The position numbers were made by a program, and so were the translations under genes. Shown piece after piece: positions 34,750 through 47,223 of a DNA stretch of 64,000 nt. The number at the start of each line of letters is the position of its first letter. Positions within the stretch are counted from its first letter, which is position 1. Origin of the DNA: Punica granatum (lineage: Eukaryota; Streptophyta; Magnoliopsida; Myrtales; Lythraceae); the NCBI RefSeq assembly GCF_007655135.1, contig NC_045127.1:17331699-17395698 (forward strand). The letters are read 5' to 3'. The notes below the pieces were generated by a model. That model searched no databases. It was not told the origin of the DNA and saw nothing but the letters and a program-made list of their open reading frames with translations.

Positions 34750-36511
34750 TCCGACCAACGGTTCCCGGTCCCAGTTTTGTTCCGGCAAACCAAGATCAGA
34801 GTCTACACTGCGAGTACCACTCAGGTGCTCCCGGTCACACCACCGACAACTGTTGGAAATTACGGGAGGAAGTCTAGAAGCTGATCGATGCCAAAAAGAT
34901 CTCGTTCAATGCCATTAGGCCTCCGAATGTGAAAGCCAATCCTCTCCCGGATCATGGGTCGAGCTCGGGGCCCACCATCAATATGATCAGTATTTGCATT
35001 GTGAGAGAGGACGAGAGCCAACAGGAGGGCCCTACTCCATTTATAATCGAGTATGTCCCCGCGGAAGCCACCGTAGGGTTCATAGGGTTTAGTGTCGCGC
35101 CCGCCCCGTTCATAATAGAAGTCCCCGCTCGAGAGCCGTACCAGGACAGTAAGGTCCCTTGGACTTACGAAGGAAGTGTCGGGAATCTTGAGCAGCAGTT
35201 CAGTGTCATGGGCGTGACACGCTCGGGCCGGGTGTACACGAACCCGGAGATCGCAGGCAAGGGTAAGGCTCCCGCTGCATCCGGAGCTGCACCGGAAGCC
35301 CCGCCTATCCCGCAGAAGAAGGTGACCGAAGAAGAAGCTGAGGCTTTCATGAAAGTGATTAAGGTGAGCGAGTACAAGGTAGTAGAACAAATGGGTAAGT
35401 CTCCAGCTCATATTTCACTACTCGCTCTCCTCTTGAGTTCGGAGCCACACCGAGAAGCCCTCCTACGGGTCCTTACTGTAGCACAGGTTCCTAAGGAGAC
35501 AGCCCCGGATCGGATTGAAGAGAGCGTCAGCTCGATTTTCTCCAATGCCATCTCATTTTCAGATGACGAGATCCCCTCCGAAGGGTGGGCACACTCACGG
35601 GCATTGCACATCGTCTGCAAGTGCAACAATTTCATCATTGGCTGGGTCATGATCGACAACGGCTCCGCCCTCAATGTTTGCTTAGTGTCCATGTTGAGCA
35701 AAACCGCGGTTAGAGCCTTTGACGGCTCGCGGAGGGAAGTGAATGGGGAGATTGACCTCTTGATCGATGTCGGCCCGTGCTCATTCAGCGTCACATTTCA
35801 GGTCCTTGACATCCCGAATGCTTTTAGCCTGCTCCTCGGGAGACCCTGGATCCACTCAGCTGGAGCAGTTCCCTCGTCCCTGCACCAAAGGATCAAGTTC
35901 ATCGCGGATGGTCGGCTCATTACGGTCAAGGGTGAAGAGGACTACGCCATCTACAAGGAAACGGCTGTGCCCTATATTAGCATCGGAGATGACGAGAACC
36001 TCCCATTTCATTCATTCGAGACCATCTCCGTCATTCGGGACTATGGAGAGGTCCGTCCATCTCGTGCTGACCGCATGGTCGGGAAGGTCCTTTTGCGTCA
36101 TAACTACGCTCCCGGTACTAGGCTTGGAGCACAGGGGCAGGGGATCAATTGCCCCATCGAGATTGAAGAGTACAAGAATAGGAGGGGACTCGGTTTTCGC
36201 CCTTCCTGCCACGAAATTATCGAGGCCCGCAGGGGCAAACACCTCCACCATCTCGCCGCATTTTACGGGAAAGTCAACAGGGGCATCCCAGTTCTCCCAC
36301 TCTCTCATTTTTTTCCTGCACCGCCGCACATCGTCGGAGGTACTCTTGACGGCCCCTCCTCAGTTTCAAATGCCGAGCCTGTCGATCCGCCAGCCATATG
36401 CGCCGTCACCGAGGAGACTCTTTTAGGGGTCCATATCCGCCTTGCACAGGAGAATGAGGAGCTCAACAACTGGACCTCAGTCCCGTGCTACTCGGTTGTG
36501 ATCGCCAATGT
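34221..36511 (+). pseudogene. Tat-type Gypsy gag C-terminus and protease (exon 1)
   Basis: After the frameshift near 34739 the gag continues with a CCHC-like knuckle CEYHSGAPGHTTDNC (about 34810-34854), a TAG stop at 34875-34877 (REEV*KLID, probably from CAG), and an open frame of 528 residues from about 34929. The protease has MIDNGSALNV (about 35649-35678); the DNGS form is typical of Tat/Ogre. A glycine-rich segment like a G-patch (GTRLGAQGQGI) and NRRGLGFRPS follow (about 36115-36210). The frame closes at TAA 36513 unless the intron is removed. It is part of one polyprotein with the RT-integrase part. Confidence 0.85.
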
Positions 36512-36718
36512 GTAAGACTGTCTATGTGTTTGATGTTTCCCCGCGTGTCGGCATAGCCATAAGCCACATGACGGAAGAGAGATTTTGTTATGGCTTCATG
36601 CTTACACCATTAATAAAATCTTTGCACGCATTTTTTGAATTTCCGCGTCTACTTTCTCCTTTCTTTCACTTATCTTGCAACGCTCTAAATTTCTAAGACT
36701 ACTCGTTTAAATTGCCAG
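36512..36718 (+). other. Probable Ogre-type intron between protease and RT
   Basis: Donor GTAAGA at 36512, acceptor AAATTGCCAG ending at 36718; 207 bp. The TAA that ends the protease frame lies in the donor. Splicing joins GT (36510-36511) with G (36719) to make GTG and restores the frame exactly into the RT. Ogre elements are known to carry an intron in this place. One TGA (36741-36743) remains after splicing and looks like decay. Confidence 0.65.
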
Positions 36719-39700
36719 GCTCCACTCGAATCCAAATCATTGACACGTCGATTCGAACTCATCCGAGGAACACCTCGAAGAGTCCCGACCCATATACTTC
36801 GGGGAAGGACTCGACGAGGATGGTCGAGTGCCCGAGATAGAGGAGAGTTTGTGCCGCCTTGAGAACCGTCAATTCACTTCAGTTGAGCCGACAGAAGAGT
36901 TCAACGTGGGTACCGAAGAAGAGCCTCACATTCCGAAAATCGGGACGGGTCTCGACCCCACACAGCGGGCTCGGATGATCGATTTCCTCAAGGAGTACCA
37001 AGAAGTTTTTGCTTGGTCTTATGCCGACATGCTAGGTTTGGATCCCTCAATAGTTAAGCACTTCCTTCCGCTTGATACGGAGAGGTTTCCACCCAAACGG
37101 CAGCACTTACGGCGTCAGCGAGCTGGCCTTCTCCTCCGCATTAAGGAAGAGGTCATCAAGCAAATCAACGCGGGCTTCCTGGAAGTTTGTAATTACTCTG
37201 AGTGGGTGGCGAACATTGTGCCTGTGGAGAAGAAAGATGGAAAAGTCAGAGTTTGCGTCGACTATCGAGACCTCAACAAGGCTAGCCCCAAGGATAACTT
37301 CCCCCTGCCTCACATTGACGTCTTAGTTGATAACATAGCACGCCATACATTGTTCTCCTTCATGGATGGCTTCTCCGGATACAACCAGATTTGGATGGCC
37401 GATGAGGACAAGATCAAGACGACGTTCATTACAATGTGGGGCACTTTCTGTTATCGAGTCATGCCTTTCGGCCTCAAAAATGCCGGGGCAACATACCAAA
37501 GGGCCATGGTCACGCTATTCCACGATATGATGCATAAAGAGATTGAGGTCTACGTCGACGACATGATTGCTAAATCAAAAGAAGGAGAGGATCACCTCGT
37601 TAATCTAAAACGCCTCTTCGACCGACTCAAGAAATACAAGCTTTGACTTAACCCGGCAAAGTGCACATTCGGCGCCAAATCAGGGAAACTGTTAGGATTC
37701 GTGGTCAGCGAATGAGGCATCGAGGTCGATCCCGACAAGGTGAAGGCAATCAGGGAGTTACCTCCACCATCGACAGTCCGCGAAGTACGAGGCTTCCTAG
37801 GACGGCTGAACTACATTGCGCGTTTCATTGCAAACCTGACAGACAAATGTCAACCACTCTTCCGCTCGCTTCGCAAAAATGCAGCGATTAAGTGGGACGA
37901 AGAATGTCAGAAGGCCTTTAACACTATCAAGGCATACTTGGTTCAACCCCCGGTATTGGTCCCGCCTACTCCAGATCGCCCTCTTATTCTCTATCTGACA
38001 GTGCGCCGGCAATCCCTAGGATGTATGTTAGGGCAGGAAGACGAGTTCACACACACAGAACACGCCATTTACTATTTAAGCAAGAAGTTCACCGAAGGGG
38101 AGTCCAACTACCCAGAGATTGAGAAGATGTGCTGTGCGCTAGTGTGGGTCATGCAAAGGCTCCGGCAGTACACTCTCTATCATACTATCCACTTATTGTC
38201 AAAAGCGGATCCCCTGAAGTACTGCTCGATAGTCCATCTTCCATGAAGAACATTTCAAAGTGGCGATGTCAGCTGACGGAATACGACATTGAATATGTGC
38301 CCCGCACGTCGATCAAGGGGCAGGCAATTGCGGATCACTTAGCGGAGTTCCCAATCGAAGACGATACGCCGATCAACTCTGACTTCCCGGATGAAGGGAT
38401 TCTCCAAGTGGACAGTGAGGAGAACAAATTCGCATGGAAGATGTATTTCGACGGCGCAGTAAATTCCACTGGGTCCGACATTGGCGCAGTGCTGATATCC
38501 CCCGACGGACGCTACTATCCGGTTGCAGCAAAAGTTGATTTTCCTTGCACTAATAACGTGGCCGAATACGAAGCATGCATCCTCGGCCTGCAGGCAGCGA
38601 TCGACTTCAAGATGAAGGAACTAGAAGTGTTTGGTGATTCCATGCTTACAATTTTCCATACGTTGGGGCAATGGAAGATGAAAGACGCAAAGCTAATGCC
38701 ATATCACGAGTATCTCGAGGAGTTAGCGGAGAACTTCGAGAAAATCTCATTCACATACACGCCGCGCATCAAGAACCAATTCGCTGATGCACTTGCAACG
38801 CTCGCATCCATGGTGAGCATCACGAAAGAAAACCTCATTGAGCCACTCAAAATCGAGATTGCCAAGGGCCCTGCTCACTGCGACGCAATCGAGGCAACTG
38901 ACGAACAGCTGTGGTATGAAGACATCAAACATTTTTTGCAAACCGGCCAATACCCAACATTCGCCAACCGGCGCGACAGAAAAACACTTCGGCGACTCGT
39001 AGCACATTACTTCCTGAGTGGAGAGGTTCTTTATCGCCGTTCCTTTGATGCCACACTACTCCGGTGTGTCGATGAAATTGAGGCACAACGCCTTATGGGA
39101 GAGATACACGAGGGAAGTTGCGGACCTCACATGAGCGGGCTCATGCTCGCTAAGAAACTTATGCGTTTGGGTTACTTCTGGTCCACCATAGAGGCCGACT
39201 GCGCCAAACACGTCAGACGCTACCACTTGTGCCAAGTCTACGCCGACCAGATCAAAGCACCCCCCAATGAGCTACATCCAATGGCAGCCCCATGGCCATT
39301 TTCAATGTGGGGCATAGATGTGATCGGCCTTATCAATCCCAAAGCATCCAACGGACACCTTTTCATTTTGGTGGCAATCGACTACTTCATCAAGTGGATC
39401 GAGGCCATAACGCTTGCTTCGGTCACCGCAAAGTCCGTGGCACGCTTCCTCAAGTGCAACATCATCGCCCGATATGGAGTCCCCGCGACAATCATCACTG
39501 ACAACGCTAAGAACTTGAACAACAAGATCATCGATGAGCTCTGCGAGCAATTCAAAGTGCAACATCGTAACTCCACACCGTACCGTCCCCAAATGAACGG
39601 TGCGGTGTAAGCTGCGAACAAGAACATCAAGAAGATCATCGAGAAAATGACGGTGACCTATAAGGATTGGCACGAGATGCTCCCTTTTGCTCTTTTAGCA

Positions 39701-40159
39701 TACCGAACATCTATCCGCACTTCAACAGGGGCAACTCCGTACTCTTTGGTCTACGGCATGGAAGCAGTCCTCCCAATCGAAGTGGAGATTCCTTCCATGA
39801 GGGTCCTTGCTGAGTCCGAGCTCGAAGAGGCAGAATGGGTGAAGCAACGCTACGAACAGCTCAATCTCATCGACGAGAAGCGGCTAACAGCGTTATGCCA
39901 CGGCCAATGCTACCAACAAAGAATGGCCCGAGCGTTCAATGCAAGAGTCCGCCACCGCGAGTTCAACCCTGGTGACCTTGTCCTGCGAAAGGTTCTTCAC
40001 ATTACACCTGACTATCGGGGCAAGTTCGCATACAAGTATGACGGGCCTTTCGTCGTCAGGGAAACCTTCTCTAGAGGGGCAATTATCTTAAGTGACATGG
40101 ACGGGACCGAAAATGCGCTCCCAGTCAACGCTGATGCCCTCAAGAAGTACTATCCTTGA
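36719..40159 (+). pseudogene. Tat-type Gypsy RT, dual RNase H and integrase (exon 2)
   Basis: Domains in order: RT (VCVDYRDLNKASPKDNFPLP near 37252; YVDD 37551-37562), first RNase H (about 37920-38220), second archaeal-like RNase H (YFDGAVNSTGS from 38443; AEYEACILGL; FGDSMLTI; NQFADALATL), integrase zinc region (H..H..C..C; about 39105-39240) and core (WGIDVIG; ITDNAKNL). The C-terminus ends KKYYP at 40159. Lesions: TGA 36741, TGA 37644, TGA 37713, a 1-base deletion near 38222 (frame shifts), and TAA 39608, which replaces the third catalytic glutamate seen as NGAVEAAN in the minus-strand relative. Two RNase H domains mark the Tat lineage. Not functional. Confidence 0.92.
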
Positions 40160-41209
40160 TAACTTTCTTCGTCATTCTGCAGCCTCTTCATGTCCCCGGA
40201 TGCTGCAAGCCACATTGCCGACCTTTGTCTTCTTCTGTATTCTTCAGACTCCACGTTCATGTTGCCTCAGCGCATTCTGTCATCAGCACCTGTATTCTTT
40301 CCATCTAAGATCACCTTTGAGAGAAAAGAATAAATTTCCCGCTAGGTTGAAAACCTTCTCGAGGCGACCTAGGCAAAAGTTAGGGAACAAGGGACACGGC
40401 TTAAAATCCCGCAAAGGGAAGCCGTGGCGAAAGGAGAGCATAAATCATATCCTTGCTAGGCTGAAAACCCACAAAGGGCGGTCTAGGCAAAAGTTAGAGG
40501 AATCGATAGATGCGATCGGACCCTATCTTGGGCGATCGTAGTAAAAGGAGAGCATTCATGAGAGAAAAGTCAAAATAAAATACCCCGTCAGGTCGTCACG
40601 CGTTTTCCGGCCTGGGCAAAAATTAGGGGCAATTGTCGGTTCGACCACGAAAGAACAGCAGCACCCCGCGTGAAGCTACAACTAGTAGTGGTTCGGCAGT
40701 CCTCAACGCAAGCAAACTCTCTTCAACTCTCAAGGCTCTAGATATGCCTCGAAATGGGGTCGAATCGTCGTATCCTTGATTTGGAGGATCCTAAAGATCC
40801 TTCCATTTACCTTCACTCAAAGTTCTGTGGGCCATGCCCTCATTTTGCAAAAAGCCTTTCTTTTGGTCAAACATGAGTTCGGGACACGGCCACCCTCAAA
40901 TGGTCACCAAGTTCAGATCCCCAAAACATCATTACATAGATTTCCTTTGCACATCGTAATTTCAGCAATTTCACGCGACTGACAACGATCGTTAGCTGCC
41001 ACCCTCCTATGCAGGTACGGGCATGTGGATCCTAAGAGGCGTCTCTCCTTGACGGACTCATGTCTGCCTTATGTGACAAGATCGTAATCTCAAACCTGAG
41101 CGAAAGGCCCTCAAGGAGGCACCTAGCACCATCATCTGACAAATCCGTTGGCATTATTAGACCCAAGTCAACTCTCTTGCGTTCTCGGGCCATCCTCGAT
41201 GACCGAACC
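40160..41209 (+). other. 3' untranslated region of plus-strand Tat element
   Basis: Contains imperfect repeats of GCTAGGYTGAAAACC with CTAGGCAAAAGTTAG (about 40340-40630), also present in the minus-strand element at 60480-60780. Frames here do not match any domain. Confidence 0.6.
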
Positions 41210-42092
41210 CACCTTTTATTACTTTGGGTTTGGACACCCACCTTTACTGCTTTGGGTTTGGACACCCCCCTTTTACCGCTTTGGGTTTGGACACCCGCCA
41301 TTTATTGCTTTGGGTTTGGACACCCGCCTTTTATTGCTTTGGGTTTGGACACCCGCCTTTTATTGCTTTGGGTTTGGACACCCGCCATTTATTGCTTTGG
41401 GTTTGGACACCCGCCATTTATTGCTTTGGGTTTGGACACCCGCCATTTATTGCTTTGGGTTTGGACACCCGCCATTATTGCTTTGGGTTTGGACACCCAC
41501 CTTTACTGCTTTGGGTTTGGACTACCGCTTTGGGTTTGGACACCCCCATTTAGCGCTTTGGGTTTGGACACCCGCCATTTATTGTTTTGGGTTTGGACAC
41601 CCGCCATTTATTGCTTTGGGTTTAGACACCCGCCATTTATGGCTTTGGGTTTGCACACCCACCTTTTATCGTTTTGGGTTTGGACACCCACCTTTACCGC
41701 TTTGGGTTTGGACACCCCCCTTTTACCGCTTTGGGTTTGGACACCCGCCATTTACTGCTTTGGGTTTGGACACCCACATTTACTGCTTTGGGTTTGGACA
41801 CCCACATTTACTGCTTTGGGTTTGGACACCCCCATTTACTGCTTTGGGTTTGGACACCCGCCATTTATTGCTTTGGGTTTGGACACCCACATTTACTGCT
41901 TTGGGTTTGGACACCCACATTTACTGCTTTGGGTTTGGACACCCACCTTTACTGCTTTGGATTTGGACACCCACCTTTACTGCTTTGGGTTTGGACACCT
42001 ACCTTTACTGCTTCGGGTTTCGACACCCACCATTTATTGCTTTGGGTTTCGACACCCACCATTTATTATTTTGGGGTTTGGACACCTACCTT
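41210..42092 (+). repeat. 29-bp tandem array in Tat 3' UTR, about 29 copies
   Basis: Unit GCTTTGGGTTTGGACACCC plus a variable CGCCATTTATT or CACCTTTACT tail. Period 29-30 bp. Because 29 and 30 do not keep one frame closed, all three frames are open for 100-370 residues as translations of the repeat (WVWTPAIYCFGFGHPPF). These are not proteins. Arrays in this spot, between integrase and 3' LTR, are a known property of Tat/Ogre elements and can seed satellites. Confidence 0.92.
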
Positions 42093-42334
42093 TTTACTTT
42101 CTTTGGGCCCGTAAATCCATCTTTACTGCTTTCAGGGCCATAAGCCCACCTTTATTGTTATTGGATCCATAAACCACCTTTTCACTGCTTTCAGGTACAT
42201 ACGTTTATCCAACTCCCTCCCAATTATCCAAAATCAGAGAGAACAAGTGGCTATGGGGGAAGATGCCAAGACGGTCGTCGAGATCAAACGGGGTGCTTCT
42301 TATGGTCTTTGGCTGCATCCTCTATCCGAGCACA

Positions 42335-42353
42335 CAACCAAAGAGGAGCAAAC
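42335..42353 (+). other. Polypurine tract, plus-strand Tat element
   Basis: ACCAAAGAGGAGCAAAC directly before TGTCAGC. The minus-strand relative has CCAAAGAGGGGCAAGC in the same place. Confidence 0.75.
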
Positions 42354-45300
42354 TGTCAGCACCCCATTTCGGTCCATCGGCTCCAGAGGGGCAAAATCGT
42401 CATTTTTCCAATTTATTACCTTTTCTAAAAAAAAATTAAATTAGTTAATTAATTAATTAAAATTAAATTATATATATATATATATATCATATAAAAAAAA
42501 TTCAAATCCCGGGCAGGCCGGGCAGGGGCCGGGCAGCGTTGACCGACTGGCCGTGACCCGCCGGCCATTTAATTTGAAAAAAAAAAAAAGATTCGGGCAG
42601 ACCGGGCAAGCTGGGCAGGGGCCGGGCAGTGCTCGCCGGTTGCCCGCGATCCCCGCCGGCCCAAGAAGCCCCGAATCGCGATTTTCGCGATTTCCGCCAA
42701 ATCGGCCGAATTCTTAACGGAAAAGGGGATGAAATTGAAATTAAATGGACAGAAAGTGAATGGGGAGGAGGAGGAACAAGACCCATTGAACGAAATCGAA
42801 AAATTGGCTCTCGTTTCGGGGAATTTGGAGATCGGAGAATTCGGGGAACCGTCGCAGGAATACCGCAAAAACTCCTCGATTCCTACCACTTAAACTTCGG
42901 TGAAGCGCAGATCGACCACGGCGGAGTGCCGGCGGCGCCCAGAGCTACCTCCCGCGTCCATTCCGGCCTTCGTCGCCGCGTCCAGGGGCGAGAATCGTCG
43001 CCCCCAGCCTCGTCGCCGCCGCTGCCCCCAATCCCGGCCGCCCTTTGGCTAACGGGCCTCGGCCCAGTTCATTTTTTTTCGCAGGCCCAACCCAAGCCCA
43101 GCCAGGCCCAACGCCCAGTCCAGCCCAGCTTCTCTTCCGGGCGGTTTCTCCTTCGGGCGGGCGATCCGATCCGATCTGATCCGATCCAACCCGATTGTCT
43201 GGAGATTTTTTTTTATTTACAGAGAAGCCCCTCAACTTTCCGGATTAGGTAAATTCTCGACTTAGTGGCATGATTAGGGCTCATTTCCTGAATATTATTG
43301 CTTGCTTGATGGATACAATGTGAATTGAGTGTTCTTGGGTCGCGTGGGTGATCAGATTTGTCCCGAACTCGATTTTACGAACTTTCCATTTTGTTACATT
43401 TCTGTCCAGAGGACTCATTTTATTTTTTTCAGATCTGCCTCGAACCCTAAAATTTATTTTCAACCAAGTCCCGGTCATTTTACTATTTTCCAATTAGTCC
43501 TTGAATTTTCCAGAATTTTTCTAAGAATCCCAAAGAACTTTTCAAATCGTTTCAGTTTAGTCCCGTGACCATTTTTCACCCTTTTCAGATCTGCTCCGAA
43601 TTTCAAAAATTCTTTTCAATCAAGTCCCAGTCATTTTACTATTTTCCAATCAGTCCTGAAATTCCCAGAATTTTTCAAGCATCGCAAGGAACTTTCCGAG
43701 TTGTTTCAGTTTAGTCCTGGGGCCATTTTTTATTTTTCAGATCAGTCCCGATTTTCAAATTCATTTCAAATAAGCCCTAGGACACTTTCAGTAATTTTTT
43801 ACACAGTCCCATTTTTTAGAATTTTCAAATCAGTCCCCAATCTTTTAGAATTTTCAGATCTGTCGCTAATTTTTTTAGAATTTTCAAATCAGTCCCTGCT
43901 CTTTTAAAATCGTTCAATTCAGTCCCCTGGACATTTTCTAAAATATCCAGTCCTTTTCTACTTAGATCACCCACCGACAATGTATGTGCCCCATTTAAAT
44001 ATTTCATTTTTGTAATTATGTGACCATGTCAGAAATTAGAGTTTATTGGATGGTCAACTAATGGCTATCTCGACGACTCGAAATTCGTAGACCAAAGCAT
44101 TTGGCAAATTTCTAATTAACCTAAAATTCTATATACGGGGTAATCGGGACGTTAAATTTGGCTAAATTAAATCACTTGACTCTTTTAAATAAATTGTACG
44201 AACTGATTAATAATCTGTAATCGCACCGACAGTTCAAGAACTGTTAGTCATGCCCTTTTCAAAATTCACAATTTCAAAAGCACCGAGATACGTACAACGT
44301 AATCTTGATTTTCATGCACACACATATTTACCGATTCAAGGGCATAATTACCGGTTCTTGTTCTGCCGTCACTCTAGTGCAGGTTTGTGTTTAGAACGGG
44401 TTAAAACTTGGAAAAACGGATTAATTTCAAACTCGGCATAATCAACATGGGCAAATAGTCAAGTAGAGGATTAGGTTTTGGGTTTTAGGCGAAAACATTC
44501 TTAATCTGTAAAAGCTATATTGTCATGATACAAAATAATCTAAAAATAACCCACTCATTCGAGACTTCACTATGGACATCATGTCTGTCGAGTCCGTTAA
44601 ATGATGCCGAATGCTACATACTCTATCCTTCATCCCTTTTGTTTGTTTAAGGTAGGATTTGTATGTCAAGATACCTCGGTTAGTAATCAGTTAATTCACG
44701 TAAATTCGGTGATAACAAAACCCCATTGATTGTTTATTTGAGCTTGCTTGTTACATCTTTTGGCACTTGATTGTTATGCGGATCGAGCCTGATCCCTTAG
44801 GACTCGATTCACACTGGGTCCAACGCCCATAACCGTCGATCACGGGGTCTAATACCCTCATACACCGAGTGCGCATTTAATTTAATTTTCGGTCTTTTCC
44901 AAAAACTATACGGTGAGCATGAGTGAAATTATGGCCGAATGCAAACCGACCGAGATTTAGTTATTGTAGCTTGTCTTTTATTTATTTGAGAGAACAATGT
45001 CAGGTTTTATATTATGCATATATTCATGTAAAATCCCGGTCAGAGAGTGGACGGTCAGAATGTTTCTTCGAATTTACGGTGTCAAAACGCATAAGATGAG
45101 CGAAACTTAATAAAGCGGTAATTAAATTAAAATGGCAAGCCTAGACAAACTAAAGTACCGAAAAGGCGTGTGGGATATAGGCCCACACGTAATAGAACCC
45201 CCGAATTCGGAATTTTCGGTTCCGTACAGACCATTGCCTTAGCATCTTAGGTGTACCCCGTACCCCTAGACCCGGGTAATTTGCCGGCCCTCGACCTTCG

Positions 45301-45434
45301 GGTAGTAAAATTGCAAGTGGCGACTTCTTCTCACGTGCGTCCGTCGCGCGTCCCCGGGAAGGTGGACACTCCCAAGCCGCGTTGCATAGGCGTGCGCATG
45401 CGTGCTCCGACAAGACGAAATTCGGGTGCGCACA
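42354..45434 (+). repeat. LTR-A copy 2, 3' LTR of plus-strand Tat element
   Basis: TGTCAGCACCCC to GGTGCGCACA, 3081 bp, after the polypurine tract and with no primer site on its right, so it is the 3' LTR. It carries two long internal units (about 43400-43740) and short CAGTCC repeats. GC-rich frames near 42500-43250 are LTR sequence. Confidence 0.88.
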
Positions 45435-47200
45435 GGTTTCAAGGAGCTGGATGAGAGCTGTTTGTTGTCCCGGTTCTGGTCATTCGGGATTCAGATTGCC
45501 TTCCTGTTGGGTATTTCTTGCAATGGGAAAAGGAAAAATAATGAAGGAACAAGAACTATTCGTTATTTAAATGTAAGGGCGTAGGGAAGTGAACTAGCCT
45601 AGTAGGCGTCGTGCGAGCACATCGACAAACGCGCACGGGGTGCATTGAAGGCGCGTGCACGAGTATGGAGGGATGTGCACACGACACGCTTGAGACATGT
45701 CTGGGCATGCCAGGGACGCGCTTAGTCGAGCGAAAGTTAGTGCTAATTAGCTTTGCCTGGGAATGTAGGTCAAGCCTCAAGCCAGGGCTTGTCTTGCCAT
45801 GGAGGAGGGTGAAGACCGCTAGTGGTCTACCCGCGAAAGTTGGCACGACTCGTATGTTGTGTGAAAATGCGTGATAACTACAAAACAATTAATAAATGGA
45901 ATGCATGCGATGCATGAGTTTTGAAAATACTAATGTGGTCATTCACATTGACTCAAAAGATTCAAAGTACAATGTAAGTTTTGAAAGTAAAATCCTAAGT
46001 CGGTTTTCCATTACGCTCGGGGCACGAGCAAACGTTGCTTTGGAAAGCATCGGTTCTAGGCCGAGACCTCACAGAGATATCTATCCTAGGATATATGCAA
46101 ACCTCCACGGGTCTTCTTCCTAGACCTCTCCAAAGCAATGTTCGTCCGAGACAGCTCTTGGTCGCACCTTTGCAGCTTGGCGTGAGTGTGTGGGAGTTTG
46201 CTCAGAGTTGACATGGGTCAGTGAGTTCCTCATCCTTCTCATCTATCTCTCGGCGAAGACGATCTCTCTCGACTTTGGTGCTGGTGAGCCGACCAAGGTG
46301 TTTGTACTTGAAGAAGAGGATGTCCTAGTAGGTGTGCCAACCTCGGTTTATGAAGGCTCGATGGGATCCTCGAGTGCGACTGGATGAGGGTCTAATATCC
46401 CTCAATGGTTGGTATGGGTCCGCTGTCCTGAATGTTGTAGACGACATGGACTGGACCCCTGAATGTAATGGCTCCAAGGAAGCTGCAATCTACCTAGCGA
46501 GAGGCCAATAAAAGTGATGTATCCGATGGAGGTGGTGATGTAGTTGTGGTTGACTGCATATAGACTGGTCCAGATGTGGGTGTTGTCTAGCAGCGGCGTG
46601 ACACGATCGAGGTGCAGGCAAGAGGCCGAGCGCGACATCCCTTACCAAGATGATAGGAAACAGACTTAGGACTCGTCAATGTGGATGATACTCTAATTTT
46701 CGAAATTACATGATGCATGTGTACGGAAAAGTAAATGCCCATGGCTTAATGAAAGCTTCATAGTTACATGTACATCTCTCTCAAAACAAAAAGAGACACA
46801 AAAGCCCGTAGGCCGACTCAAAGGATAGTTATTGAAGTCGGGATTAGAGACTAGCATGGAGGCATAGCACGATACAGGGTTTAGTACTATAGGAACCGTG
46901 CTACCTAGGGATGGTGGCCCCCAATTCAAGGGCGTGAATTCCTTGAAACAGGGCGAGGCTCTTTTCAAGGCCGTGATGGCAGTCTAACTGCACGTTGTGC
47001 CCCTACTTCGAACCCTTATCTAACATGTGCTTCCTAGTATCGGTCGTGAGACGCGGCCCATAGGTACCTAAGACTAGAATGATATGTAATGCATTGTGCA
47101 GAGAATAAATGTGTAGGAAGTAAATGAGTATAAAATAAATGAAAGCACTAAATAAATAAACATGCAGACAGACAAACGAGATCGAGCCTGAACCCTCTAA
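45435..47200 (-). other. Leader/internal sequence of element B, no domain seen
   Basis: Read on the minus strand, this follows the primer site at 47220-47201, so it should be the 5' untranslated leader and perhaps the start of gag of the element whose LTR is 47224-52054. I recognise no gag motif; frames are short. It is cut at 45435 by the LTR-A of the plus-strand Tat element. Confidence 0.45.
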
Positions 47201-47220
47201 TGTCCCTAGTGGAGTCGCCA
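47201..47220 (-). other. Primer-binding site of element B (tRNA-Arg type)
   Basis: On the minus strand TGGCGACTCCACTAGGGACA, three bases after the LTR end. The TGGCGACTC form fits the tRNA-Arg primer used by Tat/Ogre elements. It shows that the LTR at 47224-52054 is a 5' LTR on the minus strand. Confidence 0.7.
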
Positions 47221-47223
47221 AGG

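Noticed and set aside
35767..36426. 219-residue overlapping frame in the protease region
   Set aside because: It is a shadow of the protease frame, which carries the DNGS and GLGFRPS motifs.
32863..40159. An endogenous pararetrovirus
   Set aside because: There is an integrase, LTRs, primer site and polypurine tract, and no movement protein; both halves fit LTR retrotransposons.
41210..42092. CRISPR-like array (29-bp repeat)
   Set aside because: There are no unique spacers; the units are directly adjacent and sit between integrase and LTR of a plant retrotransposon.
41210..42140. Long open frames of 109-370 residues in the 29-bp array
   Set aside because: All three frames are open because the unit lacks stops; the proteins are simple repeat translations with no domain or start context.
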